A DNA stretch of 64,000 nucleotides from JACVRW01 sp963819635 (lineage in GTDB: Bacteria > Actinomycetota > Thermoleophilia > Solirubrobacterales > Thermoleophilaceae): positions 124,001 to 188,000 of the forward strand of contig CAWFWX010000006.1 in NCBI GenBank assembly GCA_963819635.1, read 5' to 3'. Under the pieces are notes generated by a model. That model was not told where the DNA came from. It ran no database searches and saw only the letters and a list, made by a program, of their open reading frames with translations. Position numbers and translations under genes: made by a program. Shown piece after piece: positions 22,737 through 30,421 of the stretch (its first letter is position 1; the number at the start of each line of letters is the position of its first letter).

Positions 22737-24611
22737 ATGTGCGGGATCGGCGCAATCCTCGATCCGGCCGGCACGTCGGGCCAACACGCGGCGGAGCGGA
22801 TGGTCGAGGCGCTGCGCCATCGCGGACCCGATGGCGAGGCGCTGAGGCGCATCGGCCCGGTCGCACTCGCTCACACGCGCCTGGCCATCATCGACGTCGC
22901 CGGCGGCGACCAGCCGCTCGATTCCGAGGACGGCCGCGTCACGGCGATCGTCAACGGCGAGATCTACAACCACCGCTCGCTCCGCTCCGGGCTCGAGGGA
23001 CAGGGCCACCACTGGGCGACGAACTCGGACAGCGAGGTCGTCGTGCACGGCTACGAGGAGCACGGAGTGGACTTCGTGCGCCGCCTCAACGGCATCTTCG
23101 CCTTCGTGATCTGGGACGACCGCGAGCAGCGGCTGGTCGCCGCCCGCGACGCCTTCGGCGTCAAGCCCCTGTACTGGTGGACCGACGGCGCGCGCGTCGC
23201 CGTGGCCTCCGAGATCGGCGCGCTCATCGACGCCGGGCTCGTGCGGCCCGCCGTCGACCGCATCGCGCTCGACCACTACCTCGCGTGCCGGTTCGTGCCG
23301 TCCCCGCGGACGCTCTTCGAAGGGGTCCGGAAGCTGCCGCCCGCCTCCACGCTCGTGGTCGAGAACGGATCCGCGCCGCGCATCGCGAGCTGGCGCGAGG
23401 CGCCCGGGCCGCGGCTCGACGGCGACGACGACGAGCTGGCGACCCAGCTGGCCGAGCGGTTCGGCGACGCCGTCGAGCGGCAGATGATGTCGGACGTCCC
23501 CTATGGCGCCTTCCTCTCCGGCGGCGTCGACAGCGCCGGCGTGGTGGCCGCGATGAAGCTCCGCTCGGGATCGCCTCCCACCACCTTCACGATCGGCTTC
23601 CCGGGGCACGGGGAGGTGGTCGACGAGCGCGCGCTCGCGGCCGAGACCGCGCGCATCGTCGGCACCGATCACCACGACACGGTCATGCGCGAGACCGACT
23701 TCCTCACCGAGCTCGCGCGCTGCATCCCCCGCCTCGAGGAGCCCTGCGGGATCCCGAGCGCCCCCGCCCTCCTCCAGCTGTCGCGCTTCGCGGCCCAGGA
23801 CGTGAAGGTCGTGCTCGCCGGCCAGGGGGCGGACGAGCCGCACGGCGGCTACGGACGTCATCAGGCCGCCGCGCTGCTGCGCCCTCTGCAGCTCGTCCCG
23901 ACCGTCGCGGCGAGGCCGGCCGCGTCGATCGCGAGGGCGATTCCGCGCGCCGCCGCCGCGCGGCGGCTCGCTCACGTGCTCGGCGGGCGCGGCGACGCCC
24001 AGCGCCTGCTGCGGCTCGTCGAGATCAGCGACGCGCCCGTCCGGACGTCGCTCCTGGGGCCGGGCGCCGAGGCCGAGCAGGAGCGGCTCGCCGCCGCGCG
24101 CGAGCTGGTAGCCGAGGTGGAGGGGCGCGGGCTGCTCGAGCAGGCGCTCTACGTCGACACGCACATGTTCCTGCCGGACGGGATCCTGCTCTGCAACGAC
24201 AAGATGTCGATGGCCGCCGGCCTCGAGCTGCGGGTGCCGTTCCTCGACCTCGAGCTGATGCGCTTCGTCGAGCGGATCCCGGCGAGCAGGCGGGTCAGAC
24301 CGGGGCGTCCCAAGCGGCTCCACAAGCGCGCGATGGAGAAGCTCCTCCCCGCGCATGTCGTGCGCCGCAAGAAGCACGGCTTCGCCACGCCGTACGACGA
24401 CTGGCTGCGAGCGTCGCTCGGCGAGGAGGTCGCGCGCCGCTACGCCCCGGGCTCCGAGCTCGCGCAGCTGATCGACCCCGCGGCCGCCGCGCGACTGGTC
24501 GACGAGCACCGGCGCGGGTGCGCCGACCACAAGGCGATGCTCTACTGCCTGCTCGAGCTGTCCGAGTGGCACCGCGTGTTCGTCGAGGCGCGGGAGCCCG
24601 TCACCGCGTGA
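22737..24611 (+). CDS. asnB: Asparagine synthase (glutamine-hydrolysing) family amidotransferase
   Basis: A 624-residue enzyme with an N-terminal class II glutaminase (Cys2 nucleophile in MCGIG; RHRGPDG; VNGEIYNH; SDSEVVVHGYEEHG) and a C-terminal AMP-forming synthetase domain with the PP-loop GAFLSGGVDSAGV around residue 260. The synthetase part also shows GQGADEPHGGYGRH, LCNDKMSMAAGLELRVPFLD and KKHGFATP. In the second motif, GADE is followed by PHGGY where most members have LFGGY. Free asparagine synthesis is possible, but coupling by a 4-bp overlap to a glycosyltransferase, as in exopolysaccharide or peptidoglycan-amidation clusters, suggests a cell-envelope substrate. Confidence 0.93.
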   Translation: MCGIGAILDPAGTSGQHAAERMVEALRHRGPDGEALRRIGPVALAHTRLAIIDVAGGDQPLDSEDGRVTAIVNGEIYNHRSLRSGLEGQGHHWATNSDSEVVVHGYEEHGVDFVRRLNGIFAFVIWDDREQRLVAARDAFGVKPLYWWTDGARVAVASEIGALIDAGLVRPAVDRIALDHYLACRFVPSPRTLFEGVRKLPPASTLVVENGSAPRIASWREAPGPRLDGDDDELATQLAERFGDAVERQMMSDVPYGAFLSGGVDSAGVVAAMKLRSGSPPTTFTIGFPGHGEVVDERALAAETARIVGTDHHDTVMRETDFLTELARCIPRLEEPCGIPSAPALLQLSRFAAQDVKVVLAGQGADEPHGGYGRHQAAALLRPLQLVPTVAARPAASIARAIPRAAAARRLAHVLGGRGDAQRLLRLVEISDAPVRTSLLGPGAEAEQERLAAARELVAEVEGRGLLEQALYVDTHMFLPDGILLCNDKMSMAAGLELRVPFLDLELMRFVERIPASRRVRPGRPKRLHKRAMEKLLPAHVVRRKKHGFATPYDDWLRASLGEEVARRYAPGSELAQLIDPAAAARLVDEHRRGCADHKAMLYCLLELSEWHRVFVEAREPVTA

Positions 24612-25600
24612 GCCGCAAGCGCATCCTCTACGTGCACAGCCGCAAGGCGAGCTTCGTGGCGATCGACCGCGAGATCCTCGCGGAGCGGTACGAGGTCGAG
24701 GACCTCTACCAGCCCGGGCGCTGGCCGAACCCCGTGCGGGTGGTGCGCGGCGTGCTGCGCGCCGACCTCGTCTTCGGCTGGTTCGCGTCCTGGCACACCT
24801 TCTTCCCGGTGACGCTGGCGTGGCTCCTGCGCAAGCCGTCGGTGATGATCGTCGGCGGCTTCGACACGGCGAACATGCCGGACATCGACTACGGCTACCA
24901 GCAGGGCGGCGTCCGGCGGGCCGCGAGCCGCTGGATCATGCGGCGCGCGCGCCGGCTCGCGACGAACTCGCGCTACAGCCTGAGCGAGATCGAGCGCAAC
25001 ACTCCGATCCCGCCGGCGCGCGTCCGCGTCATCCACCACGGAGTGCCCGACCCGTTCGGGACCGAGCCCGGTCCGAAGGAGCGCGAGGCGCTGACCGTCG
25101 GGGCGATCGACCGCACCACGCTCGTCCAGAAGGGCCAGCTCCCGTTCGTCGAGGCCGCGACGCTGCTCCCGGACGTGCGCTTCACGTTCGCCGGCAAGTG
25201 GCTCGACGACTCGGTCGGCGAGCTGCGCGCCCGCGCCGGCGAGAACGTCGAGTTCACCGGCTGGCTCTCCGACGACGACCTGCACGCCGTCTACAGGCGC
25301 GCCGCGGTGTACGTGCAGGCGTCGCGCCACGAGGGCTTCGGGCTCGCGGTGGCCGAGGCCATGCTCGCCGGTTGCGTGCCGGTGGTGATGAACGTGACCG
25401 CCATGCCCGAGGTCGTGGGCGACGCGGGGGTCCTGATCGACTCGCAGGACCCGGCCGAGGTGGCCGACGGCGTACGGCGCGCGCTCGAGCTCGGGCCGGA
25501 TGCCCCCGCCCGCGCGCGCGAGCGGATCCTCACGCAATTCCCCATGGAGCGCCGCCGGGAGGGCATCCTTCAGCTCGTGGAAGATGCGCTCGGTGGCTGA
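24608..25600 (+). CDS. Glycosyltransferase family 4 (GT-B fold)
   Basis: A 330-residue retaining GT-B enzyme. The C-terminal domain has the GT4 signature: LTVGAIDRTTLVQKGQLPFVEAATLL, VEFTGWLSDDDLHAVYRRAAVYVQASRHEGFGLAVAEAMLAGCVPVVMN (the E-x7-E sugar-nucleotide motif), MPEVVGDAGVLID. The N-terminal half contains a possible membrane-associating stretch (WFASWHTFFPVTLAWLL). GTG at 24608 overlaps the asnB stop, and its own end overlaps the next small gene. It probably decorates a surface glycan. Confidence 0.9.
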   Translation: MSRKRILYVHSRKASFVAIDREILAERYEVEDLYQPGRWPNPVRVVRGVLRADLVFGWFASWHTFFPVTLAWLLRKPSVMIVGGFDTANMPDIDYGYQQGGVRRAASRWIMRRARRLATNSRYSLSEIERNTPIPPARVRVIHHGVPDPFGTEPGPKEREALTVGAIDRTTLVQKGQLPFVEAATLLPDVRFTFAGKWLDDSVGELRARAGENVEFTGWLSDDDLHAVYRRAAVYVQASRHEGFGLAVAEAMLAGCVPVVMNVTAMPEVVGDAGVLIDSQDPAEVADGVRRALELGPDAPARARERILTQFPMERRREGILQLVEDALGG

Positions 25601-25793
25601 CATCCGGAGCCGGCTCGAGCTGCGCCGGCAGCGGCGCGAGCGCGAGGCGCTCCTGCTCGACCTCGGCGCGCTCGTCTACGAGCTCCACCGGCAGGGCCGG
25701 CAGGCGCCCGAGCTCGTCGAGCGGAAGGCGGTCGAGCTCGGCGACGTCGACCGCCAGGTGCGCGCGCTCGAAGACCTGCTCGAGCAAAGGTGA
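25584..25793 (+). CDS. Small coiled-coil protein
   Basis: About 69 residues (66 if GTG at 25593 is used), almost wholly helical with heptad-like repeats: IRSRLELRRQRREREALLLDLGALVYELHRQGRQAPELVERKAVELGDVDRQVRALEDLLEQ. It overlaps the glycosyltransferase end and the next gene's start. No named family recognised. Its position suggests a small partner for the adjacent zinc-ribbon/SPOR protein. Confidence 0.65.
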   Translation: MRSVADIRSRLELRRQRREREALLLDLGALVYELHRQGRQAPELVERKAVELGDVDRQVRALEDLLEQR

Positions 25794-26396
25794 CCGACCC
25801 GTCCTGCCCGCACTGCGGGGAGCCGGTCGAGGTGCGCCAGCTCGTCTGCCTGCAGTGCGGCGGCCGCGTGGCCCTGCGCGAGCGGGTGCCCCTGGCACGC
25901 GAGCCGATGACGGCGCTCGCGGCCGTGCTCGTGGCGGTGATCGTCCTGGGCGCCGGCCTGTTCGGCTTCGCGGTCTCGGAGCTGACCAGCGGGAACGGGG
26001 ACGGCGGCGGGCAGCGCCGCGCCCAGCGCGAGCACGTCCGTCCCGGCCAGGGCCGAGCCGCCCGCGGTCGTCTCGGGCGCGGAGCAGGACCAGGAGCAGT
26101 CGCCCTCGCCACGGCCGCAGCGCGGCGTGCCGGACTGGCCCAGGGGTCTCACGGCGCACACGGTCGTGCTCGTGACCTCGAGCGACCGCGCCGCTGCGCT
26201 GAACGTGGCGAAGGACGCCCGGGCAAGCGGCCTCGAAGCCGGCCTGATGCCGTCCGGCCCCCACAACCTGGGGACCGGCCTGTGGATCGTCTACTCAGGC
26301 CGGTTCACGACGCCCGAGGGGGCGCAGCGCCAGGCGAGCCAGCTCGCCGGCCGCTACCCCGGCGCGTATCCCCAGCTCGTTCAGAGCTCCCAGTAG
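25790..26396 (+). CDS. Zinc-ribbon, membrane and SPOR-domain protein (frameshifted)
   Basis: In the first frame: a zinc ribbon (CPHCGEPV...CLQCGGRV), a linker, then one membrane helix (MTALAAVLVAVIVLGAGLFGFAV) ending SGNGDGGG. After a one-base shift near 26010 the other frame continues with a Ser/Pro/Gln-rich linker and a C-terminal SPOR-like domain (HTVVLVTSSDRAAALNVAKDARASGLEAGLM...LWIVYSGRFTTPEGAQRQASQL). Removing one G from GGCGGCGGGCAGC joins them perfectly. SPOR domains bind denuded peptidoglycan glycans, so this is a cell-wall-sensing membrane protein with a cytosolic zinc ribbon. Last gene of the asnB cluster. Confidence 0.78.
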
Positions 26397-27382
26397 CGGC
26401 CGAGCACGGCGGCGGCCTCGTCCGCCAGCCGATGGCGAGCCACCTCCGGGGGCGTCACGCCGTTCGCCAGCGCGGACAGGGTCTCCGCCACCGAGGCCGC
26501 CAGCGCCCGCAGGTCGTAGCCACCCTCGAGCACCGCGCCGACCGGCGCGCCGAGCTCGTCCCCGAGCGCTCTCATCCGTGCCGAGAGCGCGCCGTACGAG
26601 GACGTCTCGAGGCTCAGCCCGCCGAGCGGGTCGTCGCGGTGCGCGTCGTAGCCGGCCGAGATCAGGATCAGGTCGGGCCGGTACTGGCGCGCGGCCGGCA
26701 CGACGATGTGCTCGAGCAGTGACAGGAAGGCCGCCTCGCCGGTTCCGGCGGGCACGGGCAGGTTGATCGAGTACCCCTCGCCGTCGCCCTCGCCCACGTC
26801 CCCCAGGGGACCCGTCCCCGGCCAGAACGGGAACTGGTGGATGCTCACGAACAGGACCTCGCGGGAGCTGTGGAAGATCGCGTTCGTGCCGTTGCCGTGA
26901 TGCACGTCCCAGTCCACCACGAGCACGCGCTCCGCGCCGAGCGCGTCGATGGCGTGGCGGCAGGCGACGGCGATGTTCGCGAACAGGCAGAACCCCATCG
27001 CGGTGCTCCACTCGGCGTGGTGGCCCGGCGGGCGGAGCGCCGAGAAGCCGGTGCGCTCGCCTCCCGACAGGAGCGACTCGGCGAGCGCGCATGCTCCGCC
27101 GGCCGCGCGCAGCGCCGCCTCGTACGAGCCGGGGCTCGTGGGCGTGTCCATGTCGAAGGCCCGGCCCTCCTCGCTGAACGTCCGCACCTGCTCCACGTAC
27201 TCGGGCGGGTGGACCCGATGCAGCTGCTCCTCCGTGGCCCGCGGCGCCTCGACCGGGTCCCACCCGAGCCAGTCGCGGCCGTCGAGCTCGGCCTCGATCG
27301 CCCGGATGCGGTCCGCTCGCTCGGGGTGGCCGAGGCCCGTGTCGTGCTCGAGCGACGCGGGGTGGCGGAAGAACGGGGGCAT
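26381..27382 (-). CDS. Histone deacetylase family protein
   Basis: A 333-residue arginase/deacetylase-fold enzyme (class II HDAC/acetylpolyamine amidohydrolase type). Landmarks: HPERADRIRAIEAEL, RPPGHHAE (the two catalytic His), VVDWDVHHGNGTNAIF (zinc-binding Asp/His), SAGYDAHRDDPLGGL (zinc Asp) and LEGGYDL. It removes acetyl groups from lysine or small amines such as polyamines or acetoin-related compounds. The ATG at 27382 starts before FFRHPASLEHDTGLGHPERADR; a longer form from 27427 is less typical. The 3' end overlaps the convergent SPOR gene by 16 bp. Confidence 0.92.
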   Translation of the reverse strand: MPPFFRHPASLEHDTGLGHPERADRIRAIEAELDGRDWLGWDPVEAPRATEEQLHRVHPPEYVEQVRTFSEEGRAFDMDTPTSPGSYEAALRAAGGACALAESLLSGGERTGFSALRPPGHHAEWSTAMGFCLFANIAVACRHAIDALGAERVLVVDWDVHHGNGTNAIFHSSREVLFVSIHQFPFWPGTGPLGDVGEGDGEGYSINLPVPAGTGEAAFLSLLEHIVVPAARQYRPDLILISAGYDAHRDDPLGGLSLETSSYGALSARMRALGDELGAPVGAVLEGGYDLRALAASVAETLSALANGVTPPEVARHRLADEAAAVLGRYWEL

Positions 27383-27407
27383 CGCGCCGGTACGGTACCT
27401 CCGCGCC

Positions 27408-28874
27408 TTGGATGGAACTGCCAGCACCGACGTAGCCGTTGTCGGCGCCGGCGCCGCGGGCCTCTACGCCGCGCTCGTGGCGGCGGCGGAGGGCGCGAGC
27501 GTCGCGCTCGTCAGCCGCTCACCGCTCGCCGAAACGGCGAGCTACTGGGCTCAGGGCGGGATCGCCGCCGCGCTGGCGGAGGGCGACTCGCCGGAGCGGC
27601 ACGCCGAGGACACGCTCGCGGCCGGCCGCGACAGCGCGCGCGAGAGCGCGGTGCGCGTCCTCTGCGAAGAGTCGCCCGCGCGCGTGCGCGACCTCCAGGA
27701 GCTGGGCGTTCGCTTCGACGCCGACCGCGCCGGCAACCTCGCCCTCGGGCTCGAGGGCGGGCACTCGGAGCGGCGCGTGGTCCACGCCGGCGGGGCCGCG
27801 ACCGGGCGGCGCATCACGAGAACGCTGTCGGCGCTCGCCGCAACCAACGAGCGCATCGACGTGCTGGAGCCGGTCGCGGCCACGGCGCTCGCCACCGGTA
27901 GCGACGGCCGCTGCGCCGGCCTCACCCTCGCCACGCGAGACGGCCGCTCGTCGGCGCTGGCGGCGCGCGCCGTGATCCTCGCCACGGGCGGCATGGCCGC
28001 CCTGTGGCAGCGCACGACGAACCCGCGCGGAGCCGTGGGCGCGGGGCTGAGCCTGGCGAGCCAGGCCGGCGCGCGCCTGGCGGACCTCGAGTTCATGCAG
28101 TTCCATCCGACGGCGCTGCGGCTCGACGGTCCACGCGACGGCTTCCTCATAACGGAGGCCGTGCGCGGCGAGGGCGCGCTGCTCTACGACGCGCGGGGCG
28201 AGCGCTTCGTCGACGAGCTCGCGCCGCGCGACGAGGTCGCGACCGCCATCCACGCGGAGCTCGAGCGCAGCGGCGAGCAGGCGGTCTGGCTCGACATGCG
28301 AGCCGTCGAGGTCGAGCGCTTTCCGAACATCGGCGCGACGCTCGCGGAGGTGGGGCTGGACCCGGCGCACGATCTGCTCCCGGTCGCCCCGGCCGCGCAC
28401 TACACGATGGGCGGCGTCGCCACCGACCTCGACGGGCGCGCGAGCATCCCCGGCCTCTACGCCGTCGGAGAGGCGGCCTGCACCGGCCTGCACGGCGCGA
28501 ACCGGCTCGCCTCCAACTCGCTCGCGGAGTGCCTCGTGTTCGGGCGCCGCGCCGCGCTGGCCGCCTGCGACGAGCGCCCCGCCCGGGGCGCGGCAGCCCT
28601 GAGCCCCGGCGCGGCGGTCGCCGCTCCGCCGAGCGAGGAGACGCGTGCCGCGCTCTGGCGGTACGCCGGCCTGCGGCGGGACGCGCGCGGCCTCTCACAG
28701 CTGGCCGGCGACCCCTACCCGCTGGCGCGCATGATCGGCGCCGCCTGCCTCGCGCGCGAGGAGAGCCGCGGCGCCCACCAGCGCACCGACCATCCCGCCA
28801 CGGACCCGGCGCTCGACTGCATGCATACGCTCGTCGGCGAGGCCGGCGCGCCTGTCTTCGAGCGATGGACCTGA
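27408..28874 (+). CDS. nadB: L-aspartate oxidase
   Basis: A 488-residue FAD enzyme that oxidises L-aspartate to iminoaspartate for NAD synthesis. It has the Rossmann GAGAAGLYAALVAAAEG, the SYWAQGGIAAAL and HSERRVVHAGG substrate segments, LEFMQFHPTAL, EAVRGEGALLYDARGERFVDE, PAAHYTMGGVATDLDGR and ACTGLHGANRLASNSLAECLVFGRRAA. The only in-frame start close to the N-terminus is TTG at 27408; the ATG at 27412 is out of frame. The nadA and nadC partners are not in the window. It starts 25 bp from the divergent deacetylase gene. Confidence 0.94.
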   Translation: MDGTASTDVAVVGAGAAGLYAALVAAAEGASVALVSRSPLAETASYWAQGGIAAALAEGDSPERHAEDTLAAGRDSARESAVRVLCEESPARVRDLQELGVRFDADRAGNLALGLEGGHSERRVVHAGGAATGRRITRTLSALAATNERIDVLEPVAATALATGSDGRCAGLTLATRDGRSSALAARAVILATGGMAALWQRTTNPRGAVGAGLSLASQAGARLADLEFMQFHPTALRLDGPRDGFLITEAVRGEGALLYDARGERFVDELAPRDEVATAIHAELERSGEQAVWLDMRAVEVERFPNIGATLAEVGLDPAHDLLPVAPAAHYTMGGVATDLDGRASIPGLYAVGEAACTGLHGANRLASNSLAECLVFGRRAALAACDERPARGAAALSPGAAVAAPPSEETRAALWRYAGLRRDARGLSQLAGDPYPLARMIGAACLAREESRGAHQRTDHPATDPALDCMHTLVGEAGAPVFERWT

Positions 28875-28890
28875 CCGCGAATGGACTGCC

Positions 28891-29801
28891 TCAGGCAGCC
28901 GATGGAGTAGAGAGCGGCACGCCGATCACCTTCAGCCGCCGCGACAGCGCGCTGTAGGCGAACTCGGCCTGCTCCTGCGAGGTGTAGCCGAAGAACTCGT
29001 AGTCGTCCCCGAGCGCGTAGCCCTTCGGGACCAGCACTCCGGCCGCGAGGGGCAGCATCTCGTTGAGCGTCTCCTGCACGCGGACGCGGTAGCGCTCCTC
29101 GGCGCACTTCTGCTGGAGGAACCAGGTGCCGTAGGCCACATGCCGGTGTTCGTCGCGGGCGATGTTCTCGAAGCCCTCGGCGAAGCCCGGCAGCAGCTCG
29201 TTCTTCTCGTAGTAGTCGAGCATGAAGTGCTGCCCCGTGAGCGCGAGAGTTCCCTCGATGACCATGTGGTAGTTGGTCACGAAGTCGACCTTCGCGTCCA
29301 TGTCGCTGGGGTCGGCGATCAGACGCTCGCCCATCTTCACGAGGCGTTCGTCGAACAGCTCGACGAACGCGTCGGTCACGTCCGCGCGCGACGCCGCGAG
29401 CCGCTCCTGGATGCCCCCGTCTATGCCCGCGACCTCGCGGAACCAGCGGTCGAAGAACTGCATGTGGCGCGCCTCGTCAACCTGCTGGGTGGTGAGGAAC
29501 GCCTCCTCCTGCTCGTCCTCGTAGGCCATCACGAGGCCCGAGAACTGCGTGGTCACGCGCTCCTCCCCCACGAAGAACGAGCTGAGCCCCCAGAGGTGCT
29601 CCTCCTTGTCCTCCTCGCTCGAGCTCCGCCCAGTGCTCCTTGTCGCGCTCGAGGTCGATCGCCTGCGACTGCCACTGCTGGCGCTCCCAGAGCTCGTAGA
29701 GCTGCTGCGGGCTCCATGAGCTGGAGCGTCCGGTTGAGGTAGGCGTCGTCCGTGATGGTCGCTACGTCGCCCTGGCTGGTGAGGTCGAGAAGGCTGGCCA
29801 T
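28891..29801 (-). CDS. R2-like ligand-binding oxidase / ribonucleotide-reductase beta-like protein (frameshifted)
   Basis: A ferritin-like di-metal carboxylate protein of about 302 residues. Likely ligands: Glu in FVGEERVT, Glu/His in QQVDEARHMQFF, Glu in HMVIEGTLALTG, Glu/His in IARDEHRHVAYG. From memory the layout (YNHxVEGxLALTG, LPG..E....I..DE.RH.A.GT) fits the mycobacterial Mn/Fe R2lox protein better than a true NrdB. Two one-base shifts split the N-terminal part: near 29711 (extra C in GAGCCCGCAG) and near 29625 (extra C in GAGCGAGG). Correcting both gives QLMEPQQLYELWERQQWQSQ and onward to EEDKEEHLWG. Sequencing error is likely. Confidence 0.78.
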
Positions 29802-29966
29802 TTTTCGATCCTACCCCCGTGTTTGCATCCGTCGCCACAAGGGGATGAGCAGGTCACTGACGCAATGTTCAGCGACTTAATGCCAACTTAACATGACGCA
29901 CGTTGCGGGGTCTGAGGGAGTTGTTCCAGTGCGGCACGGCCGCTTGCACAGGGGGTATTAAGGAAG
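29802..29966. other. AT-richer divergent promoter region
   Basis: 165 bp between the R2-like gene (minus) and the Cys-rich protein gene (plus). The stretch 29860-29900 is much less G+C-rich than its surroundings (GCGACTTAATGCCAACTTAA and neighbours), as expected of a promoter, but I could not fix a -35/-10 pair. A half-copy of the GGGGTCTGA motif occurs near 29909 without its other arm. Confidence 0.4.
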
Positions 29967-30389
29967 ATGTACCAGTTCAGTCGCTCGATCTTCAGAGAGC
30001 TGGCACCCGGGGTCGTCCCAGGTCACGGTGAGGACGTAACGGCAACCCGGATGCGCTTCCTGCACGCGTGCGAAGCGTCGATGGAGCGCCTCGCCAGCGA
30101 CAGGCACTACTTCGCGAAGCCGGTGCGAACGCTTTTCAACGACGTTCGGCACTTCTTCCCCATCGGGGACCAGCTGCACGTCTACCGCGTCTGCGAGCGG
30201 CACATGACGCTCGCCACGGAGTTCGTCGACACCCAGCTGCGCACGGGCACCACCTTCGACGGCAGCCCTGTCTGCTGCCACGCGAGCACGCGCCGGGGGA
30301 CGGCGTGCGCGCGGGTGCCGCTGCCGGGCAGCAAGTACTGCCCGTCGCACAAGCACCTCGACGAAGTGTTCGAGGTCGCAGCCGCCTGA
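29967..30389 (+). CDS. Unknown protein with C-terminal Cys/His cluster
   Basis: A 140-residue protein. The first 100 residues are helical with many aromatic and His residues (MRFLHACEASMERLASDRHYF, FNDVRHFFPIGDQLHVYRVCERHM). The C-terminus has VCCHASTRRGTACARVPLPGSKYCPSHKH, a C-x(9-10)-C-x(10)-C-x2-H pattern like the short zinc-binding motif TRKGTPC-x-R-x(4)-G-x2-YC-x2-H seen in many small proteins of unknown role. The ATG is preceded closely by AAGGAAG. Its wide promoter region suggests independent regulation. Confidence 0.65.
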   Translation: MYQFSRSIFRELAPGVVPGHGEDVTATRMRFLHACEASMERLASDRHYFAKPVRTLFNDVRHFFPIGDQLHVYRVCERHMTLATEFVDTQLRTGTTFDGSPVCCHASTRRGTACARVPLPGSKYCPSHKHLDEVFEVAAA

Positions 30390-30421
30390 AGCACTGAGGA
30401 CCGTCGCTTACTGTCCACCCC

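Noticed and set aside
24290..24310. Another GGGTCAGACCGGGG-like motif in asnB
   Set aside because: Only one arm matches and it encodes conserved residues (RRVRPGRP); coincidence in coding sequence.
27412..27414. ATG as the nadB start
   Set aside because: It is out of frame with the conserved FAD-binding sequence; the in-frame TTG at 27408 is used.
29903..29920. GGGGTCTGAGGGAG near the Cys-rich gene promoter as an eighth repeat copy
   Set aside because: The second arm is absent, so it is not a palindrome.
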